Assembly (NCBI RefSeq): GCF_000238915.1
Contig: NZ_BAEG01000069.1
Location: 23,515-87,514 of the forward strand
Source: Arthrobacter globiformis NBRC 12137
GTDB lineage: Bacteria; Actinomycetota; Actinomycetes; Actinomycetales; Micrococcaceae
Length of the DNA: 64,000 bases
Direction of reading: 5' to 3'
Shown: positions 1-8,460 of the stretch, one piece after another
How the letters are laid out: the number at the start of each line of letters is the position of its first letter
Position numbering within the stretch: the first letter of the stretch is position 1
Position numbers and translations under genes: made by a program
The notes under the pieces: generated by a model
What the model was told of the DNA's origin: nothing
What the model saw: the letters and a program-made list of their open reading frames with translations, nothing else
The model's database searches: none

Positions 1-1335
1 GGCGCTCAGCACCGACACGTCGCCGCTGCCGCCGGTGTCCGCCATGACAAGGCCGGGCGTGATGGATGCCTCGACGAAGTTGAACTTCACGAGCCAGCCG
101 AGGACACCGGAGGTCAGGGTCGCGATGACGACGGTGCAGACGGTCAGGACGATGAACAGCGGGTTGCTCAATGAGGCGAGCACATCGGTGATGTCGATGT
201 AGGTCAGGCTGACACCCACGAGCAGGGCTGGTACGAGGATGGCGCCGATCAGGTCGCCCCAGTCCGCGGTGGAGTCCTCCACATCCTGGGGGAGCAGGCC
301 GAAGATTTTGACGGCCGCCGCCGCGATGATGGTCCAGGCGTAGGGGTGCAGTCCGGGGATGAGGGCAGCGGCGAGATTGCCGAAGACGAAGAGGCTGCCG
401 GCGATGAGCAGGCCCTTGCCCAGGGCGATGAAGGAGGAGGTGTCACGTTTGGGCGGCAACGTGAGTTCGTCCGCGCGGCCCTTGATCCGCAGCAGCTGCC
501 CGTGGCCGTTGAAGCCCACGAACAGCTGCTTCTTGCGCTTGCCCAGGCCGTTGTAGATGCCGGCGATGAGGATGCAGACCACGTTGGCCATCACGACGGC
601 GGACATCAGGTCGCCCATGAAGGTGGCGGAGTCGCCGCCGGTGGCCGAGGCGTACATCTCAGACATGGGCAGGGCCCCCACGCCCAGGCCGCCGGCCATG
701 ATAGGTGCGGCGACGAAGAGGATGCCTTCGATGAATCCGAACCCGGTGAGGGCCGCGATGAGCCCCACCAGGACGAATGTGGCCAGGAGGCAGCCCACGA
801 CAGGTACCGCGAATCGCGGACCGGCCTTCAGCAGTAGGGTGCGGGGCATGCCAAGGATGGAGCCGGCGATGATGCCGACGACGAAGAAGTCCAGGAAGCC
901 ATGGCCGTCGATGAAGTTCTGCACCACTGTGACCATGTTCTCCGGCATCACGCCGAGGAAGGCCAAGGTGGCGGGCGCGAAGGTGCACAGGATGGTGGGC
1001 AGCCCGAAGTCGCGGACCACCGGGAACAGGTTGCCGATCCAGATGAAGAGTCCGCCGAGCAGGATGGTGGTTGCGAAGCCGGCGACCATGGTGTCCGGGA
1101 GGTTGCCGGTGATTGCCGCGGCCAGGACCAGCCCCGCGAGGACCAGGTAGAGCGGGGCGGGAAGGCTGGCGATTTTAGGTCCTAGCCGGCCGGGATAGTG
1201 CGTGCCCGGCCGCGGGCCCGCGGTGCGGGCCTCCGGATGCTCAATGCCGCCGGCGGGGCCGGGGCCCGTCTCGCTCATTGGCTGGTCCGTAGGTTCGTTG
1301 GTGAGGTCCGTGGTACGTGAATTTGTAGACATCAT
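1..1335 (-). CDS. 2-hydroxycarboxylate transporter family (2HCT/CitS-like) symporter, 3' end outside window
   Basis: The first 445 codons read inward from ATG 1335 (a second ATG follows at 1332) and stay open to base 1. After a hydrophilic N-terminus of about 50 residues come repeated hydrophobic segments. Two glycine-rich re-entrant-loop signatures of the 2HCT family are visible: GGLGVGALPMSEMYA near residue 230, and TGGSGDVSVLSA at the window edge. Known members (CitS, CitP, CimH) import citrate, malate or related 2-hydroxy acids with Na+ or H+. It lies 72 bp downstream of a lyase and a CoA-transferase on the same strand, so it is probably the uptake step of that operon. The C-terminus is missing only because the window ends. 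Family is confident; the substrate is inferred. Confidence 0.85.
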   Translation of the reverse strand, partial: MMSTNSRTTDLTNEPTDQPMSETGPGPAGGIEHPEARTAGPRPGTHYPGRLGPKIASLPAPLYLVLAGLVLAAAITGNLPDTMVAGFATTILLGGLFIWIGNLFPVVRDFGLPTILCTFAPATLAFLGVMPENMVTVVQNFIDGHGFLDFFVVGIIAGSILGMPRTLLLKAGPRFAVPVVGCLLATFVLVGLIAALTGFGFIEGILFVAAPIMAGGLGVGALPMSEMYASATGGDSATFMGDLMSAVVMANVVCILIAGIYNGLGKRKKQLFVGFNGHGQLLRIKGRADELTLPPKRDTSSFIALGKGLLIAGSLFVFGNLAAALIPGLHPYAWTIIAAAAVKIFGLLPQDVEDSTADWGDLIGAILVPALLVGVSLTYIDITDVLASLSNPLFIVLTVCTVVIATLTSGVLGWLVKFNFVEASITPGLVMADTGGSGDVSVLSA

Positions 1336-1407
1336 TGTCCCCAAAACGTTTGGAGGGAAGACCGCTGTCGGCGGCCTGTGGACGGGAAGTTGAAACGGGA
1401 AAAGCGG

Positions 1408-2283
1408 TTAGCGCGCCGGGTCGAGTGCCCCGGCTGCCGGTGAATGCGCCACTACGTCGCGGGCGAGGCGGACGGCCTCGGCCAGGCGGTCCTCGTTGAT
1501 GCCGGTCTGGTGCCCGGCGTCGTGCAGGTGCCGGACAAGTTCCTCGGTTGCGATGTTGCCGTGCGCCCCGGGGGCGAACGGGCAGCCGCCGTAACCGCCG
1601 AGGGCTGCATCGAAACGGACGACGCCGGACCCCACCGCTGCGCTCGCGGTGGCCAGCGCCTGGCTGTGCGCGTTGTGCAGGTGGAGGTAATACGTGAGGT
1701 CCGGTTCGGCCTCGCGGACGTGATGAAGGCTGGCCATCACCTGCGCGGTGGGGGTGGTGCCGAGCGTGTCCGCGAGCCCGATGTCGGTGATGCCCATGCC
1801 CTTGAAGGCACGCACCACGCGCAGCAGGTAGGAGGGGTCGATGGCCCCCTCGAAGGGGCAGGTGAACGCGGTGGAGATGCCGGCGAAGAACCGGACGTCC
1901 GGCAACTCGGCCACGGCCGCGCCGAGGCTGGCCAGGGCGTCCTCGATGGCCTGGCCGGCGTTGGCGTTGCTGTGCGCCTGGCTTGCCGAGGTGACCACCT
2001 GGATGTCGGTGGCGCCGGCGTCGACAGCGCGCTGGATGCCCCGGCCGTTGAGCGCCAGGCTGGTGTAGACGATCCCGGGAACTGCCGGCAGGGACATGAG
2101 GACGTCGGCGGCATCGGCCATCTGCGGCACCCGCTTCGGGTTCACGAAAGAGGACACCTCGATGCGCTTCAGCCCGGCGTCAACGAGCGCCTCGGCGATC
2201 TCCAGCTTGTGCGCCGTGGAAACGATGACGGGCTCGTCCTGGAGTCCGTCCCGCAGGAAGACGTCTGTGACTTCCACCCTCAT
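1408..2283 (-). CDS. Hydroxymethylglutaryl-CoA lyase family protein
   Basis: A 291-residue TIM-barrel lyase of the HMGL-like family. The N-terminal VTDVFLRDGLQDE matches the metal-binding RDGLQNE block. The C-terminal GGCPFAPGAHGNIATEEL matches the HMG-CoA lyase signature with its active-site cysteine. The metal-ligand HLHNAH motif is also present. The expected reaction is cleavage of HMG-CoA (or a close 3-hydroxyacyl-CoA such as citramalyl-CoA) into acetyl-CoA and a keto acid. ATG 2283 follows the upstream gene's stop by one base (TGACATG), so translation is coupled. Length suits the family. Substrate specificity within the family cannot be read from sequence. Confidence 0.88.
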   Translation of the reverse strand: MRVEVTDVFLRDGLQDEPVIVSTAHKLEIAEALVDAGLKRIEVSSFVNPKRVPQMADAADVLMSLPAVPGIVYTSLALNGRGIQRAVDAGATDIQVVTSASQAHSNANAGQAIEDALASLGAAVAELPDVRFFAGISTAFTCPFEGAIDPSYLLRVVRAFKGMGITDIGLADTLGTTPTAQVMASLHHVREAEPDLTYYLHLHNAHSQALATASAAVGSGVVRFDAALGGYGGCPFAPGAHGNIATEELVRHLHDAGHQTGINEDRLAEAVRLARDVVAHSPAAGALDPAR

Positions 2284-2284
2284 G

Positions 2285-3520
2285 TCAGCGCACCTCCTGC
2301 AGTCCGAGGCTGGCGATGCCGTCGGCGTCCATTCCGGCAAGGTCCTGCAGGACCTCGGCAGTGTGCTGGCCCAGTTCCGGGCCCACCCAGCGGACGCGCC
2401 CTTCATGGCCCGGGATCTTCGGCACTACGCCGGGGAAGCGGATCAGCTCGGGCTCGTCCTCGATGACCACTTCATGGGTCTGGATCATGTCCCGGGCCAG
2501 GTAGTGGCGGTCGACGGCGATGCTCGGGGCGTCATACACAGGACCGGCGGGAACACCGGCGGCGTCCAGCTTGTCGAGGACCTCAGTGAGGGGCATGCTG
2601 CCGGTCCACGCGGAGATGGCACCGTTGAGCTCCTCCTCGCGGGCGCCGCGTGCCTCCGTGGTGAGGAGGGTGGCGTCCTCGGCGAGGTCCTCGCGGCCGA
2701 TGGCGCGCATGAGCCGGACGAAGACGGAGTTTGAGTTGCCGCCGATGACCACCTCGAGGCCGTCGCCGCAGAGGTAGGAGCCGGTAGGAACGACCCCGGG
2801 CAGCGCACCGCCGGTGCGCTGCCGGATCATGCCGTAGGCGTCATAGTCCGGGACCAGCGATTCGAGCAGGCTGAAGACCCCTTCATAAAGCGCAACGTCG
2901 ACAACCTGGGAAGCTCCCGTCGCCAGTCCGCGGGCCTTCTGCAGCATGAGCATCAGGGCGCCGATGACGCCGTAGAGGCCGGCGACGGTGTCGCCGACGC
3001 TGGCTGCCGCGCGCCCGGCGGGACGGTCGGGTTCGCCGGTGATGTAGCGCAGGCCGGCGAAGGATTCAGCCGAGCTGCCGAAGCCTGCGCGGTTCTTGTA
3101 CGGGCCGGTCTGGCCGTAGCCGGAGATCCTCACCATCACGACTTCGGGGTTGAGCTCCTGCAGCACGTCCGGGCCGAGGCCCCACTTCTCCAGCGTGCCG
3201 GGACGGAAGTTTTCGATGACCACGTCGCACTGGGCAGCGATCTTCTTGACTGCCTCGCGTCCTGCCTCGGAGCGGAGGTCCAGGGCCACGGACTTCTTGT
3301 TGCGGCCGATGGTGCGGAACAGCATGGAGGTGGTGCCGCGGGTCTTGCGCCAGTCACGCAGTTCGTCGCCGCCCTGCGGCTTTTCGATCTTGATAACCTC
3401 TGCGCCGAAGTCGCCAAAGAGGCGGGCGGCGAACGGGGCGGCGATGAAGCTGCCCAGCTCGAGCACTCGAATGCCGCGGAGCGGGAGGGCGTTGCCCTCG
3501 ATGTGTAGTTCGTCAGTCAT
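2285..3520 (-). CDS. CaiB/BaiF family (class III) CoA-transferase
   Basis: A 411-residue class III CoA-transferase. The N-terminus LRGIRVLELGSFIAAPFAAR and the GADVIKIEKP-like block (AEVIKIEKPQGGDELRDWR) are typical. The probable catalytic aspartate is in SVGDTVAGLYG near residue 185. Start ATG 3520 has AGGA about 7 bases upstream; a longer open frame to 3619 adds unrelated residues. First gene of a three-gene operon with the lyase and the 2HCT transporter. Family members move CoA from succinyl-CoA or another donor to a dicarboxylate or hydroxy acid (for example hydroxymethylglutarate, malate, citramalate). Its role here would be to activate the imported acid for cleavage by the lyase; that substrate is an inference. 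Confidence 0.9.
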   Translation of the reverse strand: MTDELHIEGNALPLRGIRVLELGSFIAAPFAARLFGDFGAEVIKIEKPQGGDELRDWRKTRGTTSMLFRTIGRNKKSVALDLRSEAGREAVKKIAAQCDVVIENFRPGTLEKWGLGPDVLQELNPEVVMVRISGYGQTGPYKNRAGFGSSAESFAGLRYITGEPDRPAGRAAASVGDTVAGLYGVIGALMLMLQKARGLATGASQVVDVALYEGVFSLLESLVPDYDAYGMIRQRTGGALPGVVPTGSYLCGDGLEVVIGGNSNSVFVRLMRAIGREDLAEDATLLTTEARGAREEELNGAISAWTGSMPLTEVLDKLDAAGVPAGPVYDAPSIAVDRHYLARDMIQTHEVVIEDEPELIRFPGVVPKIPGHEGRVRWVGPELGQHTAEVLQDLAGMDADGIASLGLQEVR

Positions 3521-3684
3521 GTCATTCCTGCCTGCGCGGTTGGCGCCGAGTTTCCCACTCTGTGGGATGAGCTTGTCATTAGGCGGAGAAACAATAGCAG
3601 GGCCGTGTGACCTGCGCAACAGGGTTGTGACGCCTTTGTATGCCGGGCGGGCAATTGTGCGCCGCCGCCGGGTTAGGCTGTTCC

Positions 3685-4467
3685 GTGCTCCGACTGAAAC
3701 GCCTCGCGGTTCTCAGCCTTTTCGCGTTCTGCGCCATCACCGCGTGCGCGTTCTGGCTCCTCGGCGCGACCAATTCGGGCGTGCCCGGCGCGGGGAACTC
3801 CGGTGCGGTGATGCGCGCGGCCCGGCCGGCCCCGCCGCAGGCGGCGGGACAGTTCGTGCCGCTGGCAAGTGGCAGTGCCCATGCCGTGAACATCACCAGG
3901 ACCGTCGACCCGGGCTGGCTGGCCCGCACCGCCGCCCGGACGGACATCCCCGCCCGGGCCCTGCGGGCGTACGTCGCCGCGGCCGGCATGGCGAATGCCG
4001 CAGAGCCGGCGTGCAGGATCGGCTGGAACACGGTGGCCGCCGTCGGGTTCGTGGAATCCGCGCACGGTGCCCTCGGGGGAGGCCGCCTCATGGCGTCGGG
4101 GGAGGTGAGTGGTCCGATCGTCGGGCCTGGCCTCAACGGCGACGGATTCGCTGCCATTGCCGACACCGACGGCGGTGTGATGGACGGCGACGCCCTCTGG
4201 GACCGCGCCGTCGGGCCCATGCAGTTCATCCCCTCCACGTGGGAACTGGCAGGGCGGGACGCGAACGGCGATGGGGCGGCCGATCCGCACAACATCGACG
4301 ACGCAGCACTCAGTGCGGCCGGCTACCTGTGCGCCGGCGGCCGCGATCTCACCACGGCGCAGGGGTGGAGCGACGCCATCTGGTCCTACAACCAGTCCGA
4401 GGCTTACCTGAGCCAGGTGGACGAGGCGGCCGTTGAATACGCAGAACAGGCCGGGCCTATCAGGTAG
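3685..4467 (+). CDS. Exported lytic murein transglycosylase-like protein
   Basis: About 260 residues from GTG 3685, which gives a basic N-terminus followed by a hydrophobic segment (signal or anchor). An in-frame ATG at 3640 is possible but adds a poor leader and has no ribosome site. The catalytic region matches SLT/MltB-like domains: GFVESAHG carries the probable catalytic glutamate, and AVGPMQFIPSTWE and WSYNQSEAYL are conserved downstream blocks. Such enzymes cleave peptidoglycan glycan strands outside the membrane. It stands alone between divergent neighbours. The stop codon lies inside a strong inverted repeat (4448-4476). Confidence 0.85.
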   Translation: MLRLKRLAVLSLFAFCAITACAFWLLGATNSGVPGAGNSGAVMRAARPAPPQAAGQFVPLASGSAHAVNITRTVDPGWLARTAARTDIPARALRAYVAAAGMANAAEPACRIGWNTVAAVGFVESAHGALGGGRLMASGEVSGPIVGPGLNGDGFAAIADTDGGVMDGDALWDRAVGPMQFIPSTWELAGRDANGDGAADPHNIDDAALSAAGYLCAGGRDLTTAQGWSDAIWSYNQSEAYLSQVDEAAVEYAEQAGPIR

Positions 4468-4476
4468 GCCCGGCCT
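4448..4476 (+). terminator. Perfect 11-bp inverted repeat spanning the transglycosylase stop codon
   Basis: AGGCCGGGCCT (4448-4458) pairs with AGGCCCGGCCT (4466-4476) across a 7-base loop. The TAG stop (4465-4467) sits at the loop/right-arm junction. There is no T-run after it. Placed between convergent genes, it probably ends transcription or stabilises both 3' ends. Confidence 0.6.
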
Positions 4477-4546
4477 GCCAACGCAGATCCTGTTCAGTTC
4501 AGATGGGGTTCTTTTTCACGCCGGGTTCTTTCAGGCCCGGTTCCCT

Positions 4547-5836
4547 TCAGACGCGGTGCGGGGATCCCAGTTCCACTGGCTCCTCATCCATCAGGTAGGC
4601 GGATTCGGAGTGGGCCGCGATGTCGATGCCGCGGAGCTCGGCCGCTTCGTCGATGCGGAGGCCCACGGTGATGTCGATGGCCTTGGCAATGACCCAGGTG
4701 ACCGCAAAGGAGTAGGCCAGGGTGGCGACAGTGGCGACCGTCTGGATGCCGAGCAGGCCAAATCCTCCGCCGTAGAAGAGCCCGTTGGTCTTGTTCGGGG
4801 CAGCGTCCGTGGCGAAGAGTCCGATCAGCAGGGTTCCGATGATGCCGCCGATGAGATGCACGCCCACGACGTCGAGCGAGTCGTCGAATCCGAGCCGGAA
4901 TTTCAGTTCGATGGCCAGGGAGCAGACGGCGCCGGCGATGACGCCGATGGCCAGTGCGCCGAGGGGGCTCACGGCGCCGCACGCCGGGGTGATGGCCACG
5001 AGGGCCGAAATCAGTCCGGAAGCGGCGCCCATGCTGCTGGCGCTGCCGAGCCTGATGCGTTCCACCAGGGCCCAGGCGAGCAGGCCGGCGGCGCCGGCAA
5101 CGGCGGTGTTCAGGAAAACCACCGACGCCGAGTGCCCGGCGGTGAGGGCGGAGCCGGCGTTGAAGCCGAACCAACCGGCCCACAGCAGCCCTGCTCCGAC
5201 CAGCACCAGCGGGCGGCTGTGCGGCTTGACGTGCTCGCTCTTGGGCCAGCCCGCGCTGCGTCCCAGGACCAAGGCGAGGGCGAGGGCTGCGATTCCGGCG
5301 TTCATGTGCACAGCCGTTCCGCCGGCGAAGTCGATGGCCTTGAGGTTGTTGACGATCCAGCCGCCGGCGACGGAACCGTCCGCCGAGCTGAAAGCGAATA
5401 CCCAGTGCGCAACCGGAAAGTAGACCAGTGTTGCCCACAGCGCGGCGAAGGTCATCCAGGCGCCGAACTTCATCCGGCCGGCCGCGGCTCCGGCGATGAT
5501 GGCCGTAGTTATCCCGGCGAAGAACAGCTGGAAGGCAGCGAAAAGGGCCGGCGGTATGGCGGCGTCGGGGTCCTCGGCCAGCAGCTGGCCAAGGCCGAAG
5601 TACTCGGTGGCGTCGCCGACGACGCCGGCTCCGCCGAGGGAATTTCCAAAGACCATCGAGTAGCCGAATATCGCCCAGAGGACGGCGACGACGCTGACGC
5701 CGCCGAAGCACATCATCATCATGTTCAGGATCCGGCGGGACCCGACCATGCCCCCGTAGAACAGGGCAAGCGCGGGGATCATCATGCAGACCAGGGCACT
5801 CGCGGCGAGAATCCAGGCAACATCTCCAGAATTCAT
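4547..5836 (-). CDS. amt: Ammonium transporter AmtB
   Basis: A 429-residue membrane protein with the Amt/MEP/Rh fold. FYGGMVGSRRILN, GWFGFNAGSALTAG and GVHLIGGIIGTLLIGLFA are classic Amt blocks. The conserved pore histidines are in VHMNAG and VHLIGG. ATG 5836 is preceded by GGAG. It imports ammonium across the cytoplasmic membrane. It diverges from a glutamine synthetase/glutamate synthase-like operon, which fits shared nitrogen control. No glnK follows it on its own strand; a transglycosylase gene is the convergent neighbour. Confidence 0.95.
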   Translation of the reverse strand: MNSGDVAWILAASALVCMMIPALALFYGGMVGSRRILNMMMMCFGGVSVVAVLWAIFGYSMVFGNSLGGAGVVGDATEYFGLGQLLAEDPDAAIPPALFAAFQLFFAGITTAIIAGAAAGRMKFGAWMTFAALWATLVYFPVAHWVFAFSSADGSVAGGWIVNNLKAIDFAGGTAVHMNAGIAALALALVLGRSAGWPKSEHVKPHSRPLVLVGAGLLWAGWFGFNAGSALTAGHSASVVFLNTAVAGAAGLLAWALVERIRLGSASSMGAASGLISALVAITPACGAVSPLGALAIGVIAGAVCSLAIELKFRLGFDDSLDVVGVHLIGGIIGTLLIGLFATDAAPNKTNGLFYGGGFGLLGIQTVATVATLAYSFAVTWVIAKAIDITVGLRIDEAAELRGIDIAAHSESAYLMDEEPVELGSPHRV

Positions 5837-5888
5837 GGGGACTCCAATCAGGGACGGAAGCGGCCTGCGCGGCCGTTACAAGTGGGTG

Positions 5889-5953
5889 TTCCCAAGTGGG
5901 AAAGCGGCGAACCGACTGAGTAGTGACGTGAAACCATGATTCACTACAGTGAA
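5889..5953. promoter_or_regulatory. Two 6-2-6 palindromes in the amt/glnT divergent region
   Basis: TTCCCAAGTGGGAA (5889-5902) and TTCACTACAGTGAA (5940-5953) are both perfect palindromes with a 2-base centre, 51 bp apart centre to centre. They lie between amt and the glutamine synthetase gene, so they are good operator candidates. Just beyond, on the minus strand (5963-5978), TTAAC-6 nt-GAAAC resembles an a/b site pair of a GlnR box, though it is a weak match. Which protein binds is not known from sequence. Confidence 0.4.
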
Positions 5954-6113
5954 CAACCATGGGTTTCGCCCGGGTTAATTTCCCGTTGCAATCGGCACTT
6001 CCGGGCGTCTTGCGGATTTAACAATCGGAGCCCTGTTTTGTAACATCACTTTGGCTACCGTGGTTCAACGACGTTTCACCCCAGGTAACACCCAACCGAA
6101 CAGGACAGTTCCG

Positions 6114-7487
6114 ATGAGCAGTCTCGCAACACCTGAAGTAGCAACGGAGTCCCCCGTTTCGCTGGAAGCCGGCCGGATCTCCCTGGCGGACATCGCCAAG
6201 GCCCACGATGTCCGCTTCCTGCTGGCCACCTTCGTGGACATGACCGGCAAGCCGTGCGCCAAGCTGGTGCCCGTTGAAGCCGCCGATGAGCTCGAGGCCG
6301 GCGCCATGGGATTCGCCGGTTACGCCGCGGGCCTCATTGGCCAGAAGCCGCAGGATTCAGACCTCATTGCTGTTCCCGACCTTGCGTCCTTCACCCCTGT
6401 GCCGTTCATCAAGGAAGGCCTTGCGCTGATCCACTGTGATCCCCATGTCGACGGCAGGCCCTGGCCCTACGCGCCGCGCGTCATCCTCAAGAACACCCTC
6501 GCCCGCCTGGCGGAGAAGGGGATGCAGGCAAAGATCGGTGCCGAAGTGGAATACTTCCTCGTCAACAAGAACGCCGACGGCAGCCTCAGCACCGCCGACG
6601 CCCGCGACGACTCGCCGCGTCCCTGCTATGACGCTCGCGGCGTCACCCGCATGTATGAGCACCTCACATCGATCTCCACAGCCATGAACAGTCTGGGCTG
6701 GGGCAACTACGCCAGCGACCACGAGGACGCCGCCGGCCAGTTCGAACAGAACTTCAACTACGCCGACGCCCTGACCACTGCGGACCGCGTGGTCTCCCTG
6801 CGCTACATCCTGAACGTCCTCGCCGAACAGCGCGGCATGACCGCGACCTTCATGCCCAAGCCCTTTACCGACCGCACCGGCACGGGCCTGCACTTCCACC
6901 TCTCCCTGTGGTCAGGCGCGGACGCCCTTTTCCCCGGGGACGACGGCGGCAGGGGACTCGGGCTCTCGGAGCTCGCCTACTCCTTCATCGGCGGCATCCT
7001 GAACCACGCACCGGCCCTCCAAGCATTCCTCGCCCCGACTGTGAACTCGTACAAGCGTTCGGGGGCCACCACCAGCTCCTCCGGAGCCACCTGGTCACCG
7101 CGGAAGGCCTCGTTCGGAGGCAACGACCGCACCCACATGATCCGGGTCCCGGACGAAAAACGGATCGAACTCCGCTCCGGCGACGGCTCGGCCAACCCGT
7201 ACCTCGCTATCGCCACGGCCATCGAAGCCGGACTGGACGGCGTCACGAACGGCACCGACCCGGGGGCACCCTCCGGTCCGGGCGAAGCGCGGCCCGATGC
7301 GCACTTGCTGCCGGCAACACTGCTCCACGCCGTGGAGGCCCTGCGCCGGGACCCGGTCATCCTCGCCAGCCTCAGCGGGAACGAGGCGATCGGCCAGTAC
7401 TACGCCAACGCCAAGGAAGAGGAGTTCCTGACCTGGCACAACCAGGTGAGTGACTGGGAGATCCGTACTTACCTGACCTCGATCTGA
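6114..7487 (+). CDS. glnT: Type III glutamine synthetase (GlnT / gamma-glutamylamide synthetase type)
   Basis: 457 residues from ATG 6114, which has AGGAC upstream; earlier in-frame starts add a leader without a ribosome site. The C-terminal synthetase domain is intact: GAEVEYFLV with the metal-binding glutamate, TGLHFHLSLW with the catalytic histidine, PTVNSYKRS, and the RIELRSGDGSANPY nucleotide/glutamate-binding block. It resembles the short GlnT/GMAS branch found beside GlxBCD or MgsABC, not the housekeeping GlnA. It would ligate ammonia, or a primary amine such as methylamine, to glutamate at ATP cost. It heads an operon with glxB, glxC and glxD and faces amt. Ammonia versus amine substrate cannot be decided here. 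Confidence 0.85.
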   Translation: MSSLATPEVATESPVSLEAGRISLADIAKAHDVRFLLATFVDMTGKPCAKLVPVEAADELEAGAMGFAGYAAGLIGQKPQDSDLIAVPDLASFTPVPFIKEGLALIHCDPHVDGRPWPYAPRVILKNTLARLAEKGMQAKIGAEVEYFLVNKNADGSLSTADARDDSPRPCYDARGVTRMYEHLTSISTAMNSLGWGNYASDHEDAAGQFEQNFNYADALTTADRVVSLRYILNVLAEQRGMTATFMPKPFTDRTGTGLHFHLSLWSGADALFPGDDGGRGLGLSELAYSFIGGILNHAPALQAFLAPTVNSYKRSGATTSSSGATWSPRKASFGGNDRTHMIRVPDEKRIELRSGDGSANPYLAIATAIEAGLDGVTNGTDPGAPSGPGEARPDAHLLPATLLHAVEALRRDPVILASLSGNEAIGQYYANAKEEEFLTWHNQVSDWEIRTYLTSI

Positions 7488-7551
7488 CCCGGCTGCAATC
7501 ACGAACCGGCCCAAACCAAGAACCACCCCCCACCTAGCAAAGGATCCTGAA

Positions 7552-8460
7552 ATGTGCGGAATCGCCGCGCTGCAGCTGCGCAACCCCCTGCTGCACCCCC
7601 GGATGGGCAGCCTCCTGTCCTCGATGATGTGCCAGATCGTGGACCGCGGCCCGGACTCCGCCGGCCTCGCCGTCTACGACACCCCGGGTCTCGTTTCCGC
7701 CAGCACCTCCACACTGAGTCTGTTGGGCAGGGAACAGGGCCTGCCTGCCGCCGGGATCGCTGCCGCACTGGAAAACCTGCTGCCCGCCTCCGCCGGAACG
7801 GCAGTGAAGGTGGTGGGCGACACCACCTTCGTGAGCTCCGCCGTCGATACCGAGCTGCTCGCAAAGGCGGTGCGCGAAACCCTTCCGGACTCCACCATCA
7901 TCGGCCGCGGTGAACACGTGGCCGTGATGAAGAGCGTGGGCCATCCGATGGACATCGCCGCCGAGCACGGGCTGGGCGCCATGTCCGGCAGCCAGGGCCT
8001 GTCCCACACCCGGATGGCCACGGAGTCGGCGGTCACCGCCGGCGGTTCCCACCCGTTCTCCGTGGCCGACGACCTGTGCCTGGTCCACAACGGCTCGTTC
8101 TCCAACCACGCCACGATCCGGCGGGACCTGCTGCGCGAAGGGGTGGTGTTCGACTCCGACAATGACACCGAAGTCGGCGCCCGCTACATCGCCTCCCGCC
8201 TGAAGCAGGGCGACACCCTGGAGGAGGCCCTGACCAACCTCGGCAAGGTCTTCGACGGCTTCTACACGCTCGTCGTCACCACTGCCGACAGCATGGCAGT
8301 GGTCCGCGACCCCATCGCCTGCAAGCCCGCCATCATCGCCGAAACGGACGACTACGTGGCCATGGCCTCCGAATATCGTGCCCTGGCATCCCTGCCCGGC
8401 ATCGAAACAGCCAGCATCTTTGAACCGGAACCCGGAAAGGTCTACACATGGTCACTCTGA
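7552..8460 (+). CDS. glxB: Class II glutamine amidotransferase subunit, GlxB/MgsA-like
   Basis: A 302-residue stand-alone N-terminal-nucleophile glutaminase domain. MCGIAALQL exposes Cys2 as the nucleophile. VDRGPDSAGLAVY, GLSHTRMATESAV and LVHNGSFSNH are conserved glutaminase blocks. It corresponds to the first domain of glutamate synthase and would release ammonia from glutamine or a gamma-glutamylamide for the partner subunits. AAAGGA precedes ATG 7552. Its last 13 bases overlap the next gene. In methylotrophs the homologue MgsA is part of N-methylglutamate synthase. Confidence 0.85.
   Translation: MCGIAALQLRNPLLHPRMGSLLSSMMCQIVDRGPDSAGLAVYDTPGLVSASTSTLSLLGREQGLPAAGIAAALENLLPASAGTAVKVVGDTTFVSSAVDTELLAKAVRETLPDSTIIGRGEHVAVMKSVGHPMDIAAEHGLGAMSGSQGLSHTRMATESAVTAGGSHPFSVADDLCLVHNGSFSNHATIRRDLLREGVVFDSDNDTEVGARYIASRLKQGDTLEEALTNLGKVFDGFYTLVVTTADSMAVVRDPIACKPAIIAETDDYVAMASEYRALASLPGIETASIFEPEPGKVYTWSL

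Noticed and set aside
1444..2466. Long plus-strand frame opposite the lyase and CoA-transferase
   Set aside because: It is antisense to two clear enzymes, has arginine/glycine-rich composition and no family match.
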